A stretch of 64,000 nt of DNA from Saccharicrinis sp963677655 (GTDB lineage Bacteria > Bacteroidota > Bacteroidia > Bacteroidales > Marinilabiliaceae), in the NCBI GenBank assembly GCA_963677655.1, contig OY782088.1; one strand, given 5' to 3'. Shown one piece after another: positions 48,164 to 58,046 of this stretch (position 1 is its first letter; each line of letters starts with the position of its first letter). The translations under genes were made by a program, and so were the position numbers. The notes beneath the pieces are model-generated. The model did no database searches and was not told the DNA's origin. It worked only from the letters and a program-made list of their open reading frames with translations.

Positions 48164-50614
48164 TTAAAAATCCAATTCACTATCTTCTGGAATAGCTTTA
48201 ATTGTTCTTGTATAATGAGTTAAAATAAATAAAAAAGAGAGACCAAACACTACAAAACCTATTGCAACGATCAATAAAATTGGCATCCTACTATAATATG
48301 CAAATCCGTTTAACCAAAACTGGAGAATAAGGTAAGATAACGGTAGAGCTACAATAATACCAGTCATAATAAACTGTCCTACTTCAATAAATAATTCATT
48401 GAAAATATTAATATGAGAAGCTCCCAATATTTTTTTTATCTGAAAATCACCCATTTTTAATTCACCCACATAAGTTGTAAAGGCTCTTATTCCAAGCCAA
48501 GCTACAAAAATTGATAAAATAGAAAATAAAAATATTATCCTTAAAACAGTATGTTCTTCTTTTAAATTGTTATACAACAAATCATCTAATAACTCATACT
48601 CAAAAGGCTCATTTTCAGTATTCGACTCCCAATAATCAGAAATCTTATCTATAGTTTTATCATAGGGTATTTTGTCTGATATTCTAATTAATAAATTTTC
48701 GTAAGGACTTCCTTTTGGTAACTCCATTAAAATAAGAGGACGGATAGGATATTGAACAGGTTCAAAATGAAAATCTTTTGAAACTCCAGCTATTGAAAAA
48801 CCATAATCCCATTTTGTAGAAGAAGCATAATTAATTTTTCTTCCTAAAGGTTTATTAAAATTTAAAACCGACTTAGCTGAAGAAGTAATTACAATATCAT
48901 GAGACATTTTTTCGTCAATTTCATTCCATACATCTCCTGCAATAAAATTAACTTGTAATAATTTCAAAAAATCTTTATCCACATAATTATATGGTAATAA
49001 AACAAGTTTTTCTCCACTCTTGCTTAAATACTTAAATGAGGTAAGAGGAGTTACTTTGCCAATCATAAATTTACTGGCTGAAACCTCAATAACCCCAGGT
49101 ATTGCTAACAATCCCTTTTTCACCTCTTTTAAATCCTTACCTAAAGCATGCCCCCTCTCAATTACAACAACATTTTTACTGTTATATCCTAAATTCAAAT
49201 TTTCAAGAAATTTTATATTCCAATACATACCTATAGCAAGTATGAGTAGAAAAGTAGCTACTAAGATTTGACCAGCCGCTAAGAATCCTCGAATTAGCAT
49301 ACTCTTTTTGCCCAGTGCTACTCCCTTTTTAAAGATATCAACTTCAGTATAACGAGAAAATGAAAATGCTGGATAAATCCCTGAAATTAACCCAATCATT
49401 AACGTCAATCCTGTAACATATAACAACTCCATACGCCCCTCTAACATGCTAAGATGCAAATTGATATTAAACAACAAATTAAATCCTGGCAATAATAATT
49501 CGGCTAATACCAAACCAATAAATAAAGCAATAAAACTATAAGTAATCGCCTCAATAATAAACTGAACAAACAAATCTTTTTTCTCTACTCCTGCAATTTT
49601 ACGCACTCCAATTTCCATAACTCTTTTGGTAGCTCTTGCTGTTGTAAGATTCACAAAATTTATAGACGTGATTACTAACATAAATACTGCTACTGATAAA
49701 AACAGAACTACGTAAATATATTTCGAGTTTTGTTCTAACTCATTTTCCAAATTTGAGTTGAGATGAATATCTTTTACAGCCTGAAGTTTAAATCTGATAG
49801 ACTTAATACCATCTGATATTGAAGTTCCACTATTATTTTGTATTTCTATTATATGGTTTTGAATTATTAAATCTAACTTTTCTGCAATTTTATCGGTCAA
49901 ACCAGAAGTATCCTTTGCAACTATATAAGTATATTGATCCAACTGTAACCAATTAGTCATTAATTCTTCAAATTTTTCTTTACTTTTTCCTTTATACAGT
50001 TTTTCTATTGAATTATAAGATGCAATAAAATCACAGTGTAAATGAGAGTTTATTGGGAAATCTTCACATATACCACTGACATTAAAAATAAGTCCGTTGT
50101 CAAGTTTTATTTCTTTACCTAATGGATCCTCTTTTCCAAAATACTTATTCGCAATCTTCTTACTTATTACTAAATCTTCAGGTGATGAAAGCAAATCAGA
50201 CTTAGCTTTCTCAATAATCCCAACATCAAAAACTTTAAAAAATGCCGTATCTGCATAATAAAAATTTCCTTCATTATATTTCTTATCCTCATATGTCACC
50301 AACTTATTACTTCCCCTAATTATCTTTACAGAATTAGTAATTTCACTAAATTCATTTACTAAGTAATCAGATAGAGGTCCTGGAGTAACTGCACTTTTAA
50401 AATAATTATCTCCAATCACCCCTTCAGTAATAACTCTATATGTATTTTTATAATTTGAGAAGTGTGTGTCATAATTCAACTCTGTTCTCACGTAGAGCAA
50501 AACAATGATACTAATTGTAATTCCAACGGAAAGACCTACAACATTTATTATCGCATCAGAACGAAAACGAAAAAGAGAGCGAATTGCTATTTGTATGTCT
50601 CTAAAAATCCTCAT
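48164..50614 (-). CDS. MacB/FtsX-type ABC permease, two FtsX domains
   Basis: About 816 residues from the ATG at 50614. An N-terminal helix (about 22-42) is followed by a MacB-type periplasmic domain (45-275) and the first FtsX helix set (about 285-420, with TSINFVNLTTARATKR and MEIGVRKIAG). A second periplasmic domain (455-670) and a second FtsX set (about 685-805) follow. This long, duplicated form is common in Bacteroidota. Such proteins act by mechanotransmission on periplasmic or outer-membrane partners, or in peptide sensing, not as classic pores. It lies four bases after the ATPase gene. Confidence 0.88.
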   Translation of the reverse strand: MRIFRDIQIAIRSLFRFRSDAIINVVGLSVGITISIIVLLYVRTELNYDTHFSNYKNTYRVITEGVIGDNYFKSAVTPGPLSDYLVNEFSEITNSVKIIRGSNKLVTYEDKKYNEGNFYYADTAFFKVFDVGIIEKAKSDLLSSPEDLVISKKIANKYFGKEDPLGKEIKLDNGLIFNVSGICEDFPINSHLHCDFIASYNSIEKLYKGKSKEKFEELMTNWLQLDQYTYIVAKDTSGLTDKIAEKLDLIIQNHIIEIQNNSGTSISDGIKSIRFKLQAVKDIHLNSNLENELEQNSKYIYVVLFLSVAVFMLVITSINFVNLTTARATKRVMEIGVRKIAGVEKKDLFVQFIIEAITYSFIALFIGLVLAELLLPGFNLLFNINLHLSMLEGRMELLYVTGLTLMIGLISGIYPAFSFSRYTEVDIFKKGVALGKKSMLIRGFLAAGQILVATFLLILAIGMYWNIKFLENLNLGYNSKNVVVIERGHALGKDLKEVKKGLLAIPGVIEVSASKFMIGKVTPLTSFKYLSKSGEKLVLLPYNYVDKDFLKLLQVNFIAGDVWNEIDEKMSHDIVITSSAKSVLNFNKPLGRKINYASSTKWDYGFSIAGVSKDFHFEPVQYPIRPLILMELPKGSPYENLLIRISDKIPYDKTIDKISDYWESNTENEPFEYELLDDLLYNNLKEEHTVLRIIFLFSILSIFVAWLGIRAFTTYVGELKMGDFQIKKILGASHINIFNELFIEVGQFIMTGIIVALPLSYLILQFWLNGFAYYSRMPILLIVAIGFVVFGLSFLFILTHYTRTIKAIPEDSELDF

Positions 50615-50618
50615 CAAA

Positions 50619-51296
50619 CTACTTTAAAATATTTTCCCTAACAAGATGCCCATCAAACAACTGTACTATTTTTTGTCCTTTTGTAGCAACAGTACTCGAA
50701 TGTGTAAACAATAAAACTGTCATTCCTGTTTCATTGAGCTCATTCAATAAACTTAATATCTCGTTTCCTTCCGTTGAACTTAATTTACCTGTAGGTTCAT
50801 CAGCAATAATCACCATAGGATTTGTTACAATGGCCCTGGCTATAGCAACTTTTTGCCTTTCAACCATTGTTAAATCTTTTGAGAAATATTTCTTTCTATG
50901 CGTTAAATTTAATTCACCCAAAACCTTTAACACTCTTTGCTTTCTTTCTGCTTTTTTTATTTTTTGATAAACAAGAGGGAGTTCTATATTCTCATAAACA
51001 GTTAGTTCCTCAATTAAGCGAGAATTACTAAAAACAAACCCAATTTTATCCTTCCTATATTCAAGTCTTTGTCTTTCATTCATTGACACAACAGACTGCC
51101 CATCCAGAATTAAATCTCCGGAAGAAGGATATTCTAACAGTCCAAAAATATTTACCAAACTTGTTTTTCCACTTCCTGAAGGTCCATAAAACACAACATA
51201 ATCTCCCTTCTCGATAAAAAGGTTAATATTATTTAATGCTTTTTGCACCACTTCACCTGACCTATATTCTTTTGATATGTCAATTGCCTGCAACAT
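50619..51296 (-). CDS. MacB-type ABC ATPase with degenerate catalytic motifs
   Basis: A 225-residue protein of the LolD/MacB type. Walker A GPSGSGKTS and Walker B VIIADEP are intact, and the switch His is in FTHSS. The signature LSGGQ reads DLTMVER, the Q-loop Gln is Ser in IGFVFSNSRL, and the D-loop Asp is Ser in GKLSST. The loss of three of the inter-subunit motifs suggests weak or altered ATP hydrolysis, with ATP binding retained. It is operonic with the duplicated FtsX permease and divergent from an NtrC-type regulator/kinase pair that probably controls it. Confidence 0.85.
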   Translation of the reverse strand: MLQAIDISKEYRSGEVVQKALNNINLFIEKGDYVVFYGPSGSGKTSLVNIFGLLEYPSSGDLILDGQSVVSMNERQRLEYRKDKIGFVFSNSRLIEELTVYENIELPLVYQKIKKAERKQRVLKVLGELNLTHRKKYFSKDLTMVERQKVAIARAIVTNPMVIIADEPTGKLSSTEGNEILSLLNELNETGMTVLLFTHSSTVATKGQKIVQLFDGHLVRENILK

Positions 51297-51581
51297 TCTC
51301 CTAATTATTTAATCTAAACTCCCCTATTATTCAACAAATGTACGATTTTGAAACAGTTTATGTTCGTTTTCGAACAACTGGAAAATGAATTTTCTATCTA
51401 AGTTTACCTGTTTTCTTCAAACAACCAACTGCAACTTAAAAGCGTACATCTTTAATATACAACACCTTAAGTCAACCTATTCATCATTACATGCTTAATA
51501 ATACATCTGTTATTTCCACTAAACCATTTCATTTATTATGCCAGCCTCCTTAAGCGCTTATTTTCAAGAACATTACACATT

Positions 51582-51597
51582 AGGCACTTTTTTTGAA
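51582..51597 (+). promoter_or_regulatory. Candidate sigma-54 promoter of the NtrC-type gene
   Basis: AGGCAC, five T residues and TTGAA resemble TGGCAC-N5-TTGCA with correct spacing, but the conserved C of the -12 GC is A. The predicted start near 51608 coincides with the 5' edge of the inverted repeat 51609-51644, so the transcript would begin with a hairpin. Confidence 0.4.
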
Positions 51598-51608
51598 ATA
51601 AGCTGAGA

Positions 51609-51644
51609 CATCTTAAAGTGTTCGATATAGAACATTTTAAGATG
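51609..51644. repeat. Inverted repeat with 15-bp arms
   Basis: CATCTTAAAGTGTTC, spacer GATATA, GAACATTTTAAGATG: arms complementary at 14 of 15 positions. It lies 37 bases upstream of the response-regulator start. Confidence 0.75.
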
Positions 51645-51680
51645 AAAACAATTATATTTATAAAATAAAACTCTTTTTCT

Positions 51681-53054
51681 ATGGAGAATAAAAATGGTAG
51701 AATATTAGCTATTGACGACAATGAGGATATTCTGTTTGCATTAAAATTACTACTAAAACCTCATGTTGAATTCATAAAAACAGAAACTAATCCCTCTAAA
51801 ATACCAGCAATATTAAAAGATGATAGTTTTGATGTCATTCTTTTAGATATGAATTTCTCAAAAGATGCCATCAGCGGACAAGAAGGATTTCAATATCTAC
51901 AACAAATTCTCGATATTGATCCATCAGCAGTAGTTTTATTTATAACTGCATATGGGGATGTGGAAAAATCTGTTAAGGCCATTAAAGCAGGAGCTACGGA
52001 TTTCATATTAAAACCCTGGCAAAACGAGAAAATTCTGGCAACAATTTCATCTGCTATAAAATTAAGAAAATCACGAAATGAAGTTCACGAGTTAAAAGAA
52101 AAGCAACATGAAATAAACTCCATTCTTGACCAACCATTTTCTGACTTTATTGGAGTCTCTCCAGGCATGCGACAAGTTTTTAATACAATTAGCAAAGTGG
52201 CAAAAACAGATGCTAATGTTTTAATACTAGGAGAAAACGGAACCGGAAAAGAATTAGTAGCAAGAGCATTACACCGAAATTCGCTAAGAAAAGATGAAGG
52301 TTTTGTAAGCGTTGACTTGGGAGCTTTAAGCGAAACCCTTTTTGAAAGTGAATTATTCGGCCATGTAAAAGGAGCTTTTACAGATGCAAAAGCAGATCGT
52401 CCGGGAAGGTTTGAATTGGCTAACAAAGGAACCATATTTTTAGATGAAATTGGAAATTTATCGCTCCCTTTCCAAGCAAAATTATTAACTGTTCTTGAGC
52501 GAAGAGAAGTAACTCGAGTGGGTGCAAACAAACCTAAACCGATTGACATAAGATTAATCAGTGCTACCAACATGCCTCTAAGAGATATGGCAGAAAAAGA
52601 CGATTTCAGGATGGATTTACTATATCGTCTAAATACTGTTGAAATTGAATTACCTCCATTGAGAGAACGGCCTGAAGACATTCCAATTTTAGCGGAACAT
52701 TTCTTAAATATCTTCTCTAAAAAATATAAAAAGCCATCCAAACTTTCTAAAAGTGCTTTAAATAAACTATCTCACTATCACTGGCCGGGAAATGTAAGAG
52801 AATTTCAACATGTTCTTGAGAGAGCTGTTATTTTAGGAGATACACCAACTCTTTCACACGATGACCTTCAGCTTTCACCTCAAAGATCTACTTCTGATGG
52901 TTTTGAACTGGAAACTTATAATCTTGAAGAAGTTGAAAAAACAATTATTGAAAAAGTATTAAGAATGAACAGAGGTAATATATCTAAAGCATCTGCAGAT
53001 CTTGGATTAACAAGAACATCATTATATAGAAGAATGGAGAAATATGGCCTATAA
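51681..53054 (+). CDS. NtrC-family sigma-54-dependent response regulator
   Basis: A 457-residue protein. The receiver domain (about 5-125) has the phospho-acceptor Asp56 in VILLDMNFS, the acidic pair IDDNED and the Lys in FILKPWQ. The AAA+ domain (about 150-385) has GENGTGKEL, Walker B GGTIFLDEIGNLS-like (KGTIFLDEIGNL) and HWPGNVREF. The C-terminal HTH has GNISKASADLGLTRTSLYRRM. The sigma-54 contact loop reads GAFTDA, a known variant of GAFTGA. It overlaps the histidine kinase gene by 11 bases. The likely target is the divergent ABC operon. Confidence 0.92.
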   Translation: MENKNGRILAIDDNEDILFALKLLLKPHVEFIKTETNPSKIPAILKDDSFDVILLDMNFSKDAISGQEGFQYLQQILDIDPSAVVLFITAYGDVEKSVKAIKAGATDFILKPWQNEKILATISSAIKLRKSRNEVHELKEKQHEINSILDQPFSDFIGVSPGMRQVFNTISKVAKTDANVLILGENGTGKELVARALHRNSLRKDEGFVSVDLGALSETLFESELFGHVKGAFTDAKADRPGRFELANKGTIFLDEIGNLSLPFQAKLLTVLERREVTRVGANKPKPIDIRLISATNMPLRDMAEKDDFRMDLLYRLNTVEIELPPLRERPEDIPILAEHFLNIFSKKYKKPSKLSKSALNKLSHYHWPGNVREFQHVLERAVILGDTPTLSHDDLQLSPQRSTSDGFELETYNLEEVEKTIIEKVLRMNRGNISKASADLGLTRTSLYRRMEKYGL

Positions 53055-54405
53055 AAACTTTAGAGTCAACTTTATCATTAGAACAATATTACTCATTGGA
53101 ACTATATTCCTATTTTTTTATTTGTTCTACAACACTAATTTAACAATGACACTTTTCCTTGTTGGAGGTGCCATTGGTATTCAAATTTTTGCTTTTTTTC
53201 ATTATATAGACAGAACAAACAGAGTTTTGAATAACTTTTTGGAGTCCATTAGATACTCTGACTTCACAAGAACATTTCAGGTTGAAGGAGAAGGTTCTTC
53301 TTTTGAAAAACTAAAGAACTCTTTTAATGAAGTAATTAACGATTTTCAGGTAGTAAGAGCGGAAAAAGAAGAAAACTATTACTATCTGCAAACGGTAATT
53401 CAACATATTGGGATTGCATTGATTGCGTTTGAAAAAAATGGAAAAGTTGAATTGATTAACAACGCGACTAAAAAACTTTTTCAGGTACGAAATTTAACAA
53501 ATATTGAATCCTTAAGAAGTTTTAGTCCTGAAATGGTAGAAAAGCTATTCTCAATAGGTCATGGAGAAAACACATTAATAAAAGTTCAGGAGAAAGATAA
53601 CTTACTGCAACTAATAATATACGCAACAGAATTTACCATACATAACAGAAAAATCACTCTTGTTTCAATTAAAAATATTCAACAGGAACTTGAAGAAAAA
53701 GAAATGGAATCGTGGCAAAAACTTATTAGAGTTTTAACTCATGAAATCATGAACTCCATTACACCAATTTCTTCTCTTTCATCAACTGTAACATTACTAA
53801 TCCAGGATTTAAATAACACCTTAAAAGAAAGTGGAGTAAGCGAAGAGGAAATCGAATCTCTTGAGGAAGTTGAAACAGCTTTGAAAACGATACATAAAAG
53901 AACTGATGGACTTTTACATTTTGTAAATACTTATCGAAATCTCACAAAAATACCTAATCCTAACTTTACCATATTTAAAATTAGCCACTTATTTGAAAAT
54001 ATTAAACATCTTTTTGAAGAAGAGTTGAAAGCAAAGAGCATTTCTTGCGTGGTAAAGACAGAACCTCAAACACTAGAACTATCTGCTGACGAACAACTTA
54101 TAGAACAAGTAATTATTAATTTAATCAAGAACGCAATACATGCTGTTGAAGGTCGTCAAAACGCAGAGATCAAGTTATTATCTAATCTTAACAGTAGAGG
54201 TAAAACAATTATTCAAGTAGTGGACAACGGACCAGGTATATTACCTAATGTTCTAGAACGTATATTTATTCCTTTCTTTACAACAAAACCTCAAGGTTCA
54301 GGAATTGGCCTTAGTCTATCAAAACAAATTTTGAGATTACACGGTGGTACCATAAATGCCTACTCTGAACCCGAAAAAGAAACTAAATTTACACTTACTT
54401 TTTAA
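53044..54405 (+). CDS. Membrane sensor histidine kinase, partner of the NtrC-type regulator
   Basis: A 453-residue kinase. Two N-terminal helices (about 11-28 and 34-52) have almost no periplasmic loop, so sensing is probably intramembrane or cytosolic. A PAS-like region (about 115-220) is followed by the H-box LTHEIMNSITPISSLSS and the N-box LIKNAIHAV. The G-boxes are VDNGPGI and GSGIGLSLSKQI. The HEIMNSITP H-box is typical of NtrY-like kinases. It overlaps the regulator gene by 11 bases, and its 3' end overlaps the convergent rex gene by 11 bases. Confidence 0.9.
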   Translation: MAYKNFRVNFIIRTILLIGTIFLFFYLFYNTNLTMTLFLVGGAIGIQIFAFFHYIDRTNRVLNNFLESIRYSDFTRTFQVEGEGSSFEKLKNSFNEVINDFQVVRAEKEENYYYLQTVIQHIGIALIAFEKNGKVELINNATKKLFQVRNLTNIESLRSFSPEMVEKLFSIGHGENTLIKVQEKDNLLQLIIYATEFTIHNRKITLVSIKNIQQELEEKEMESWQKLIRVLTHEIMNSITPISSLSSTVTLLIQDLNNTLKESGVSEEEIESLEEVETALKTIHKRTDGLLHFVNTYRNLTKIPNPNFTIFKISHLFENIKHLFEEELKAKSISCVVKTEPQTLELSADEQLIEQVIINLIKNAIHAVEGRQNAEIKLLSNLNSRGKTIIQVVDNGPGILPNVLERIFIPFFTTKPQGSGIGLSLSKQILRLHGGTINAYSEPEKETKFTLTF

Positions 54406-55042
54406 TATTTTTCATTCTATTAAACATCACTGCTAAATGAGCATACAGGGAAGTATCCTGAACTACAACTTTATCTCCTAACCTAATTCTGATTGGAGTA
54501 AAATTCCATATACCTTTTATTCCTCCTTCGGCCATTTGCTGAGCAACATTCTGAGCAAATTCAGCAGGAACAGTTAATATTCCTACTTCCACGTTTTTAT
54601 CCTTCATTTTTTCAAACTCAGAAACATGAAAAATTGGAACACCTTCAATCGTCCTTCCTACAACTTTGGGATCAATATCAAACGCAGCAACAATTCGTAA
54701 TCCATACTGGTCTAAACCATGGTCGTGCAGTAATGCATTTCCTAAACTACCAGCGCCAAACAAATATGCTTTATCCAGTTTTCTAAAACCAAGAAAATCT
54801 TCCAAAACATCAATTAACGCATTCACTTCATAGCCCACACGTGTTTTACCTACAATACTGGTGTACGATAAATCTTTGGTAACCTGTGTTGGATCAACAC
54901 CCATATCTCTTGCAATATGAGTTGAAGAAACATATTCCTGATTCCTTCTTTTAGCTAATTTTAAGTATGCTAAATAACAAGGCATTCTTCGAAGTGACGG
55001 TTCCGGAACAACTCCTTCCTTTTTCTTATTTTCTGACGACAT
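54395..55042 (-). CDS. rex: Redox-sensing transcriptional repressor Rex
   Basis: A 215-residue protein, normal length. The N-terminal winged helix (about 17-85) has RRMPCYLAYLKLA and YVSSTHIARDMGVDPTQVTKDL. The NAD(H)-binding Rossmann domain has YLFGAGSLGNALLHD and AAFDIDPKVVG. The final helix swaps between subunits. Rex senses the NADH/NAD+ ratio and represses fermentation and respiration genes, which fits a facultative or anaerobic life. Its last 11 bases overlap the convergent kinase gene. Confidence 0.95.
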   Translation of the reverse strand: MSSENKKKEGVVPEPSLRRMPCYLAYLKLAKRRNQEYVSSTHIARDMGVDPTQVTKDLSYTSIVGKTRVGYEVNALIDVLEDFLGFRKLDKAYLFGAGSLGNALLHDHGLDQYGLRIVAAFDIDPKVVGRTIEGVPIFHVSEFEKMKDKNVEVGILTVPAEFAQNVAQQMAEGGIKGIWNFTPIRIRLGDKVVVQDTSLYAHLAVMFNRMKNIKK

Positions 55043-55219
55043 ATTTTGTTGCTAGTACTTTCCTAATTATAAAACGAGTCAAAATAGTTTATATTTTACC
55101 TCTTTACACAAAAGTAGAGAAGTTTTCCATTAAAGAAAATAATCTTTAATAAAAATCTCATTTATTGAAACATAAAATGTTAATTTCATTACTAATTACT
55201 AGCAATAACAGTATTAATT

Positions 55220-55260
55220 AAAAACAAAAAGCCTGTAAGAAATACTTTCCTACAGGCTTT
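55220..55260 (-). terminator. Intrinsic terminator of alaS
   Basis: AAAGCCTGTA and TACAGGCTTT form a 10-bp stem; on the minus strand it is followed by TTGTTTTTAATT. It lies 20 bases after the alaS stop. Confidence 0.88.
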
Positions 55261-55280
55261 ATAATATTATCCAGTATCTT

Positions 55281-57911
55281 TTATACTAATTTCTCTTCAA
55301 CAAAAGCTTTTGCTCTGTGAATTGCAGTTTCAAGTCCTTGAACATTTTTTCCTCCAGCAGTTGCAAAGAAAGGTTGACCTCCGCCTCCTCCTTTGATTTC
55401 TTTTGCACAATCTCTGATTACCTCTACAGCATTAACTTTACCCGATTTAGCAATTTCATCAGATGTAATTACACTTAATTGAGGTTTTCCATTTACATTA
55501 GCTCCAAGAACAGCAACAAAATCATCCATTTCACTCTTTATTTGAAAAGCTAAATCTTTAAGCTTATCTCCAAGCATAGGATTTACATTAACAGCAATTA
55601 CTTTAACTCCATTAATATCTACTGCACTATCAATTATATCACGCTTTTCAATATTAATAAAGTTTTGTTTCATTGAATCAAGTTCCTTACCCAACTTGCT
55701 ATTATCTGTCATCAAGGATTCAATATTCTTTTGAAGATCTCCAGATGCTTTAAACATATCCTGAATCCCTAAAATCAGATTATGCTCTGCCATAATCATT
55801 TCCTCTGCCTTTTCACCTGTAACGGCTTCTATCCTTCTAACACCTGCAGAAATTGATGACTCACTAATGATTTTAAAGAAACCTATTTCGCCAGTATGCT
55901 TAACATGCGTTCCTCCACATAACTCTATTGAGTCCCCAAATTTAATAGCTCTAACCAGGTCTCCATACTTCTCTCCGAACAACATCATTGCTCCCATATC
56001 CTGAGCTTTAGCAACCGGAATTTCTCTCATTTCCTCTAATGCAAAATTAGCTCTGATGCGTTTGTTTACAATTTTCTCTACTGCTTCAATTTCTTCACGA
56101 GTCATCTTTTGGAAATGAGCAAAGTCAAAACGCAAATAATCAGGATGAACTAACGACCCTTTTTGCTCAACATGCGTACCTAAGACTTCTCTTAAAGCTT
56201 GATGTAACAAGTGAGTTCCCGTGTGATTATTAGCTGTATTTTGACGTCTGTTATTATTTACAAAAGCTTTAAACTCACACTTCATATTTGAAGGAAGTTT
56301 TTTAGATATATGTACGATAAGGTTGTTTTCCTTCTTTGTATCAACAATCTCTATTTTTTCAAAGCCATTATCGATATAACCGGTATCTCCAACCTGACCT
56401 CCACTTTCTGCATAGAATGGAGTAATATTAAATACCAATTGATAAAGAGTTTTGTTTTTTGAAGTTATTTTACGGTATTTAGTAATTGTGATTTCACTTT
56501 CTAAATAATCATAACCGATGAATTCTTCAACGTCATCCTCAACAAGTGTAACCCAGTCCTCTGTTTCAATGGCAGTAGCACTTCTGGCTCTTTCCTTCTG
56601 TGCTTCCATTTCCTTTTCAAATTCCTTACGATTAACAACTAAATCGTTTTCCTTTAAAATTAGCTCTGTCAAGTCTAATGGAAATCCATATGTATCATAT
56701 AATTCAAAAGCAACTTTACCTTCAACAACTTTATAATTTCCTTCTTTAGTTGTTTTAATGATTTTATCAAGCATAGTTATACCTGTTGCCAATGTTCTTA
56801 GGAAAGATTCTTCCTCTTCTTTGATCACGTTTGTAATCAAATCTTTCTGATCATTTAGCTCAGGATAATGGTCACCCATTGAGGCAATTAAAGCAGGCAA
56901 CAATTTGTACATAAATGACTGACGTTGCTCCAAAAATGTATAACCATATCTTACTGCTCTACGAAGAATTCTTCGAATAACATAACCTGCTTTATTATTT
57001 GAAGGTAATTGTCCATCGGTAATTGAAAAGGCAATGGTACGAACATGATCTGCAATTACACGCATTGCAATATCCTTTTCCTTTGACTCTCCATATTTAG
57101 TTCCTGTTACCTTACCAATTTCACTAATGATAGGAGTAAAAACATCTGTATCATAGTTTGACTTTTTACCTTGTAAAGCCATACACAAACGCTCAAAACC
57201 CATCCCGGTATCAACATGTTTATGAGGAAGAGCCTCTAAATCACCATTAGCTTTGCGATTATATTGAATAAATACAAGATTCCAGACTTCAATTACTTCA
57301 GGATGATCTTTATTAACCAATTCCGCTCCACCAACTTTTGCAATCTCTTCTTCAGATCTTAAATCAACGTGAATTTCAGAACATGGTCCACAAGGTCCCA
57401 TATCTCCCATTTCCCAGAAATTATCTTTTCTGTTTCCATTAATAATTCTGTCCTCAGGAAGAAACTCTTTCCAAAAATTAAACGCTTCCATATCTTTTTC
57501 AAGCTCCATTTCTTTGTCGCCCTCAAAAACTGTTGCATATAATCTGGATTTATCCAACTTAAGTACATCGGTAAGATATTCCCAAGCCCAACTAATAGCT
57601 TCCTTTTTAAAATAATCACCAAATGACCAGTTTCCCAACATTTCAAACATTGTGTGGTGATAAGTATCATGCCCTACCTCTTCCAGGTCATTATGTTTAC
57701 CTGAAACACGTAAACATTTTTGAGAGTTGGCCACTCTTGATGCAAAAGGCTTACTATTTCCTAGGAAAATATCTTTAAACTGGTTCATACCAGCATTTGT
57801 AAACATAAGGGTTGGATCGTTTTTCACCACCATAGGGGCAGACGAAACTATTTGGTGCTGTTTTGATTCAAAAAACTCACAAAAGCTTTTTCTTATCTCA
57901 GAAGCATTCAT
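55281..57911 (-). CDS. alaS: Alanine-tRNA ligase
   Basis: An 876-residue enzyme of normal length. The class II catalytic core has motif 1 around DPTLMFTNAGMNQFKD and motif 2 RVANSQKCLRVSGKHND. The editing domain has NHTGTHLLHQALR and the zinc-site CGGTHVKHTGEIG. The C-Ala/DHHA1 tail has the glycine-rich GGGGGQPFFATAGG. It charges tRNA-Ala and edits mischarged Ser/Gly. It diverges from the M23 peptidase gene. TACCTTTG on the minus strand (57967-57974) could be its -7 box. Confidence 0.97.
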   Translation of the reverse strand: MNASEIRKSFCEFFESKQHQIVSSAPMVVKNDPTLMFTNAGMNQFKDIFLGNSKPFASRVANSQKCLRVSGKHNDLEEVGHDTYHHTMFEMLGNWSFGDYFKKEAISWAWEYLTDVLKLDKSRLYATVFEGDKEMELEKDMEAFNFWKEFLPEDRIINGNRKDNFWEMGDMGPCGPCSEIHVDLRSEEEIAKVGGAELVNKDHPEVIEVWNLVFIQYNRKANGDLEALPHKHVDTGMGFERLCMALQGKKSNYDTDVFTPIISEIGKVTGTKYGESKEKDIAMRVIADHVRTIAFSITDGQLPSNNKAGYVIRRILRRAVRYGYTFLEQRQSFMYKLLPALIASMGDHYPELNDQKDLITNVIKEEEESFLRTLATGITMLDKIIKTTKEGNYKVVEGKVAFELYDTYGFPLDLTELILKENDLVVNRKEFEKEMEAQKERARSATAIETEDWVTLVEDDVEEFIGYDYLESEITITKYRKITSKNKTLYQLVFNITPFYAESGGQVGDTGYIDNGFEKIEIVDTKKENNLIVHISKKLPSNMKCEFKAFVNNNRRQNTANNHTGTHLLHQALREVLGTHVEQKGSLVHPDYLRFDFAHFQKMTREEIEAVEKIVNKRIRANFALEEMREIPVAKAQDMGAMMLFGEKYGDLVRAIKFGDSIELCGGTHVKHTGEIGFFKIISESSISAGVRRIEAVTGEKAEEMIMAEHNLILGIQDMFKASGDLQKNIESLMTDNSKLGKELDSMKQNFINIEKRDIIDSAVDINGVKVIAVNVNPMLGDKLKDLAFQIKSEMDDFVAVLGANVNGKPQLSVITSDEIAKSGKVNAVEVIRDCAKEIKGGGGGQPFFATAGGKNVQGLETAIHRAKAFVEEKLV

Positions 57912-57963
57912 ATTTATTAAATATTATCGTTTTTATTTTGCGAATATACACTAACTTTGGAAG

Positions 57964-57993
57964 TTGCAAAGGTAGATTATTTAACTAATTTTG
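57964..57993 (+). promoter_or_regulatory. Promoter of the M23 peptidase gene
   Basis: TTG (57964-57966), 19-base spacer, TAATTTTG (57986-57993): a good TTG-N19-TAnnTTTG match, with a predicted start near 58000 and a 47-base leader. It overlaps the candidate alaS -7 box on the other strand. Confidence 0.7.
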
Positions 57994-58046
57994 CATCCTT
58001 TAACTCGTAAAAATACATCTAAAAAGAATTAAAACTTATTTCAAAC

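Larger units (their letters stand above)
51297..51680. promoter_or_regulatory. Divergent regulatory region with TGTTC/GAACA half-sites
   Basis: 384 bases between the ABC operon and the NtrC-type gene. There are five TGTTC/GAACA half-sites: 51361-51365 and 51372-51376 (perfect inverted repeat TGTTCG-TTTT-CGAACA), 51568-51572, and 51619-51623 with 51630-51634. The last two lie inside a 15-bp-arm inverted repeat (51609-51644). TAAGCGCTTA (51551-51560) is a palindrome. These are plausible operator sites for the adjacent response regulator; this is inference. Confidence 0.5.
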
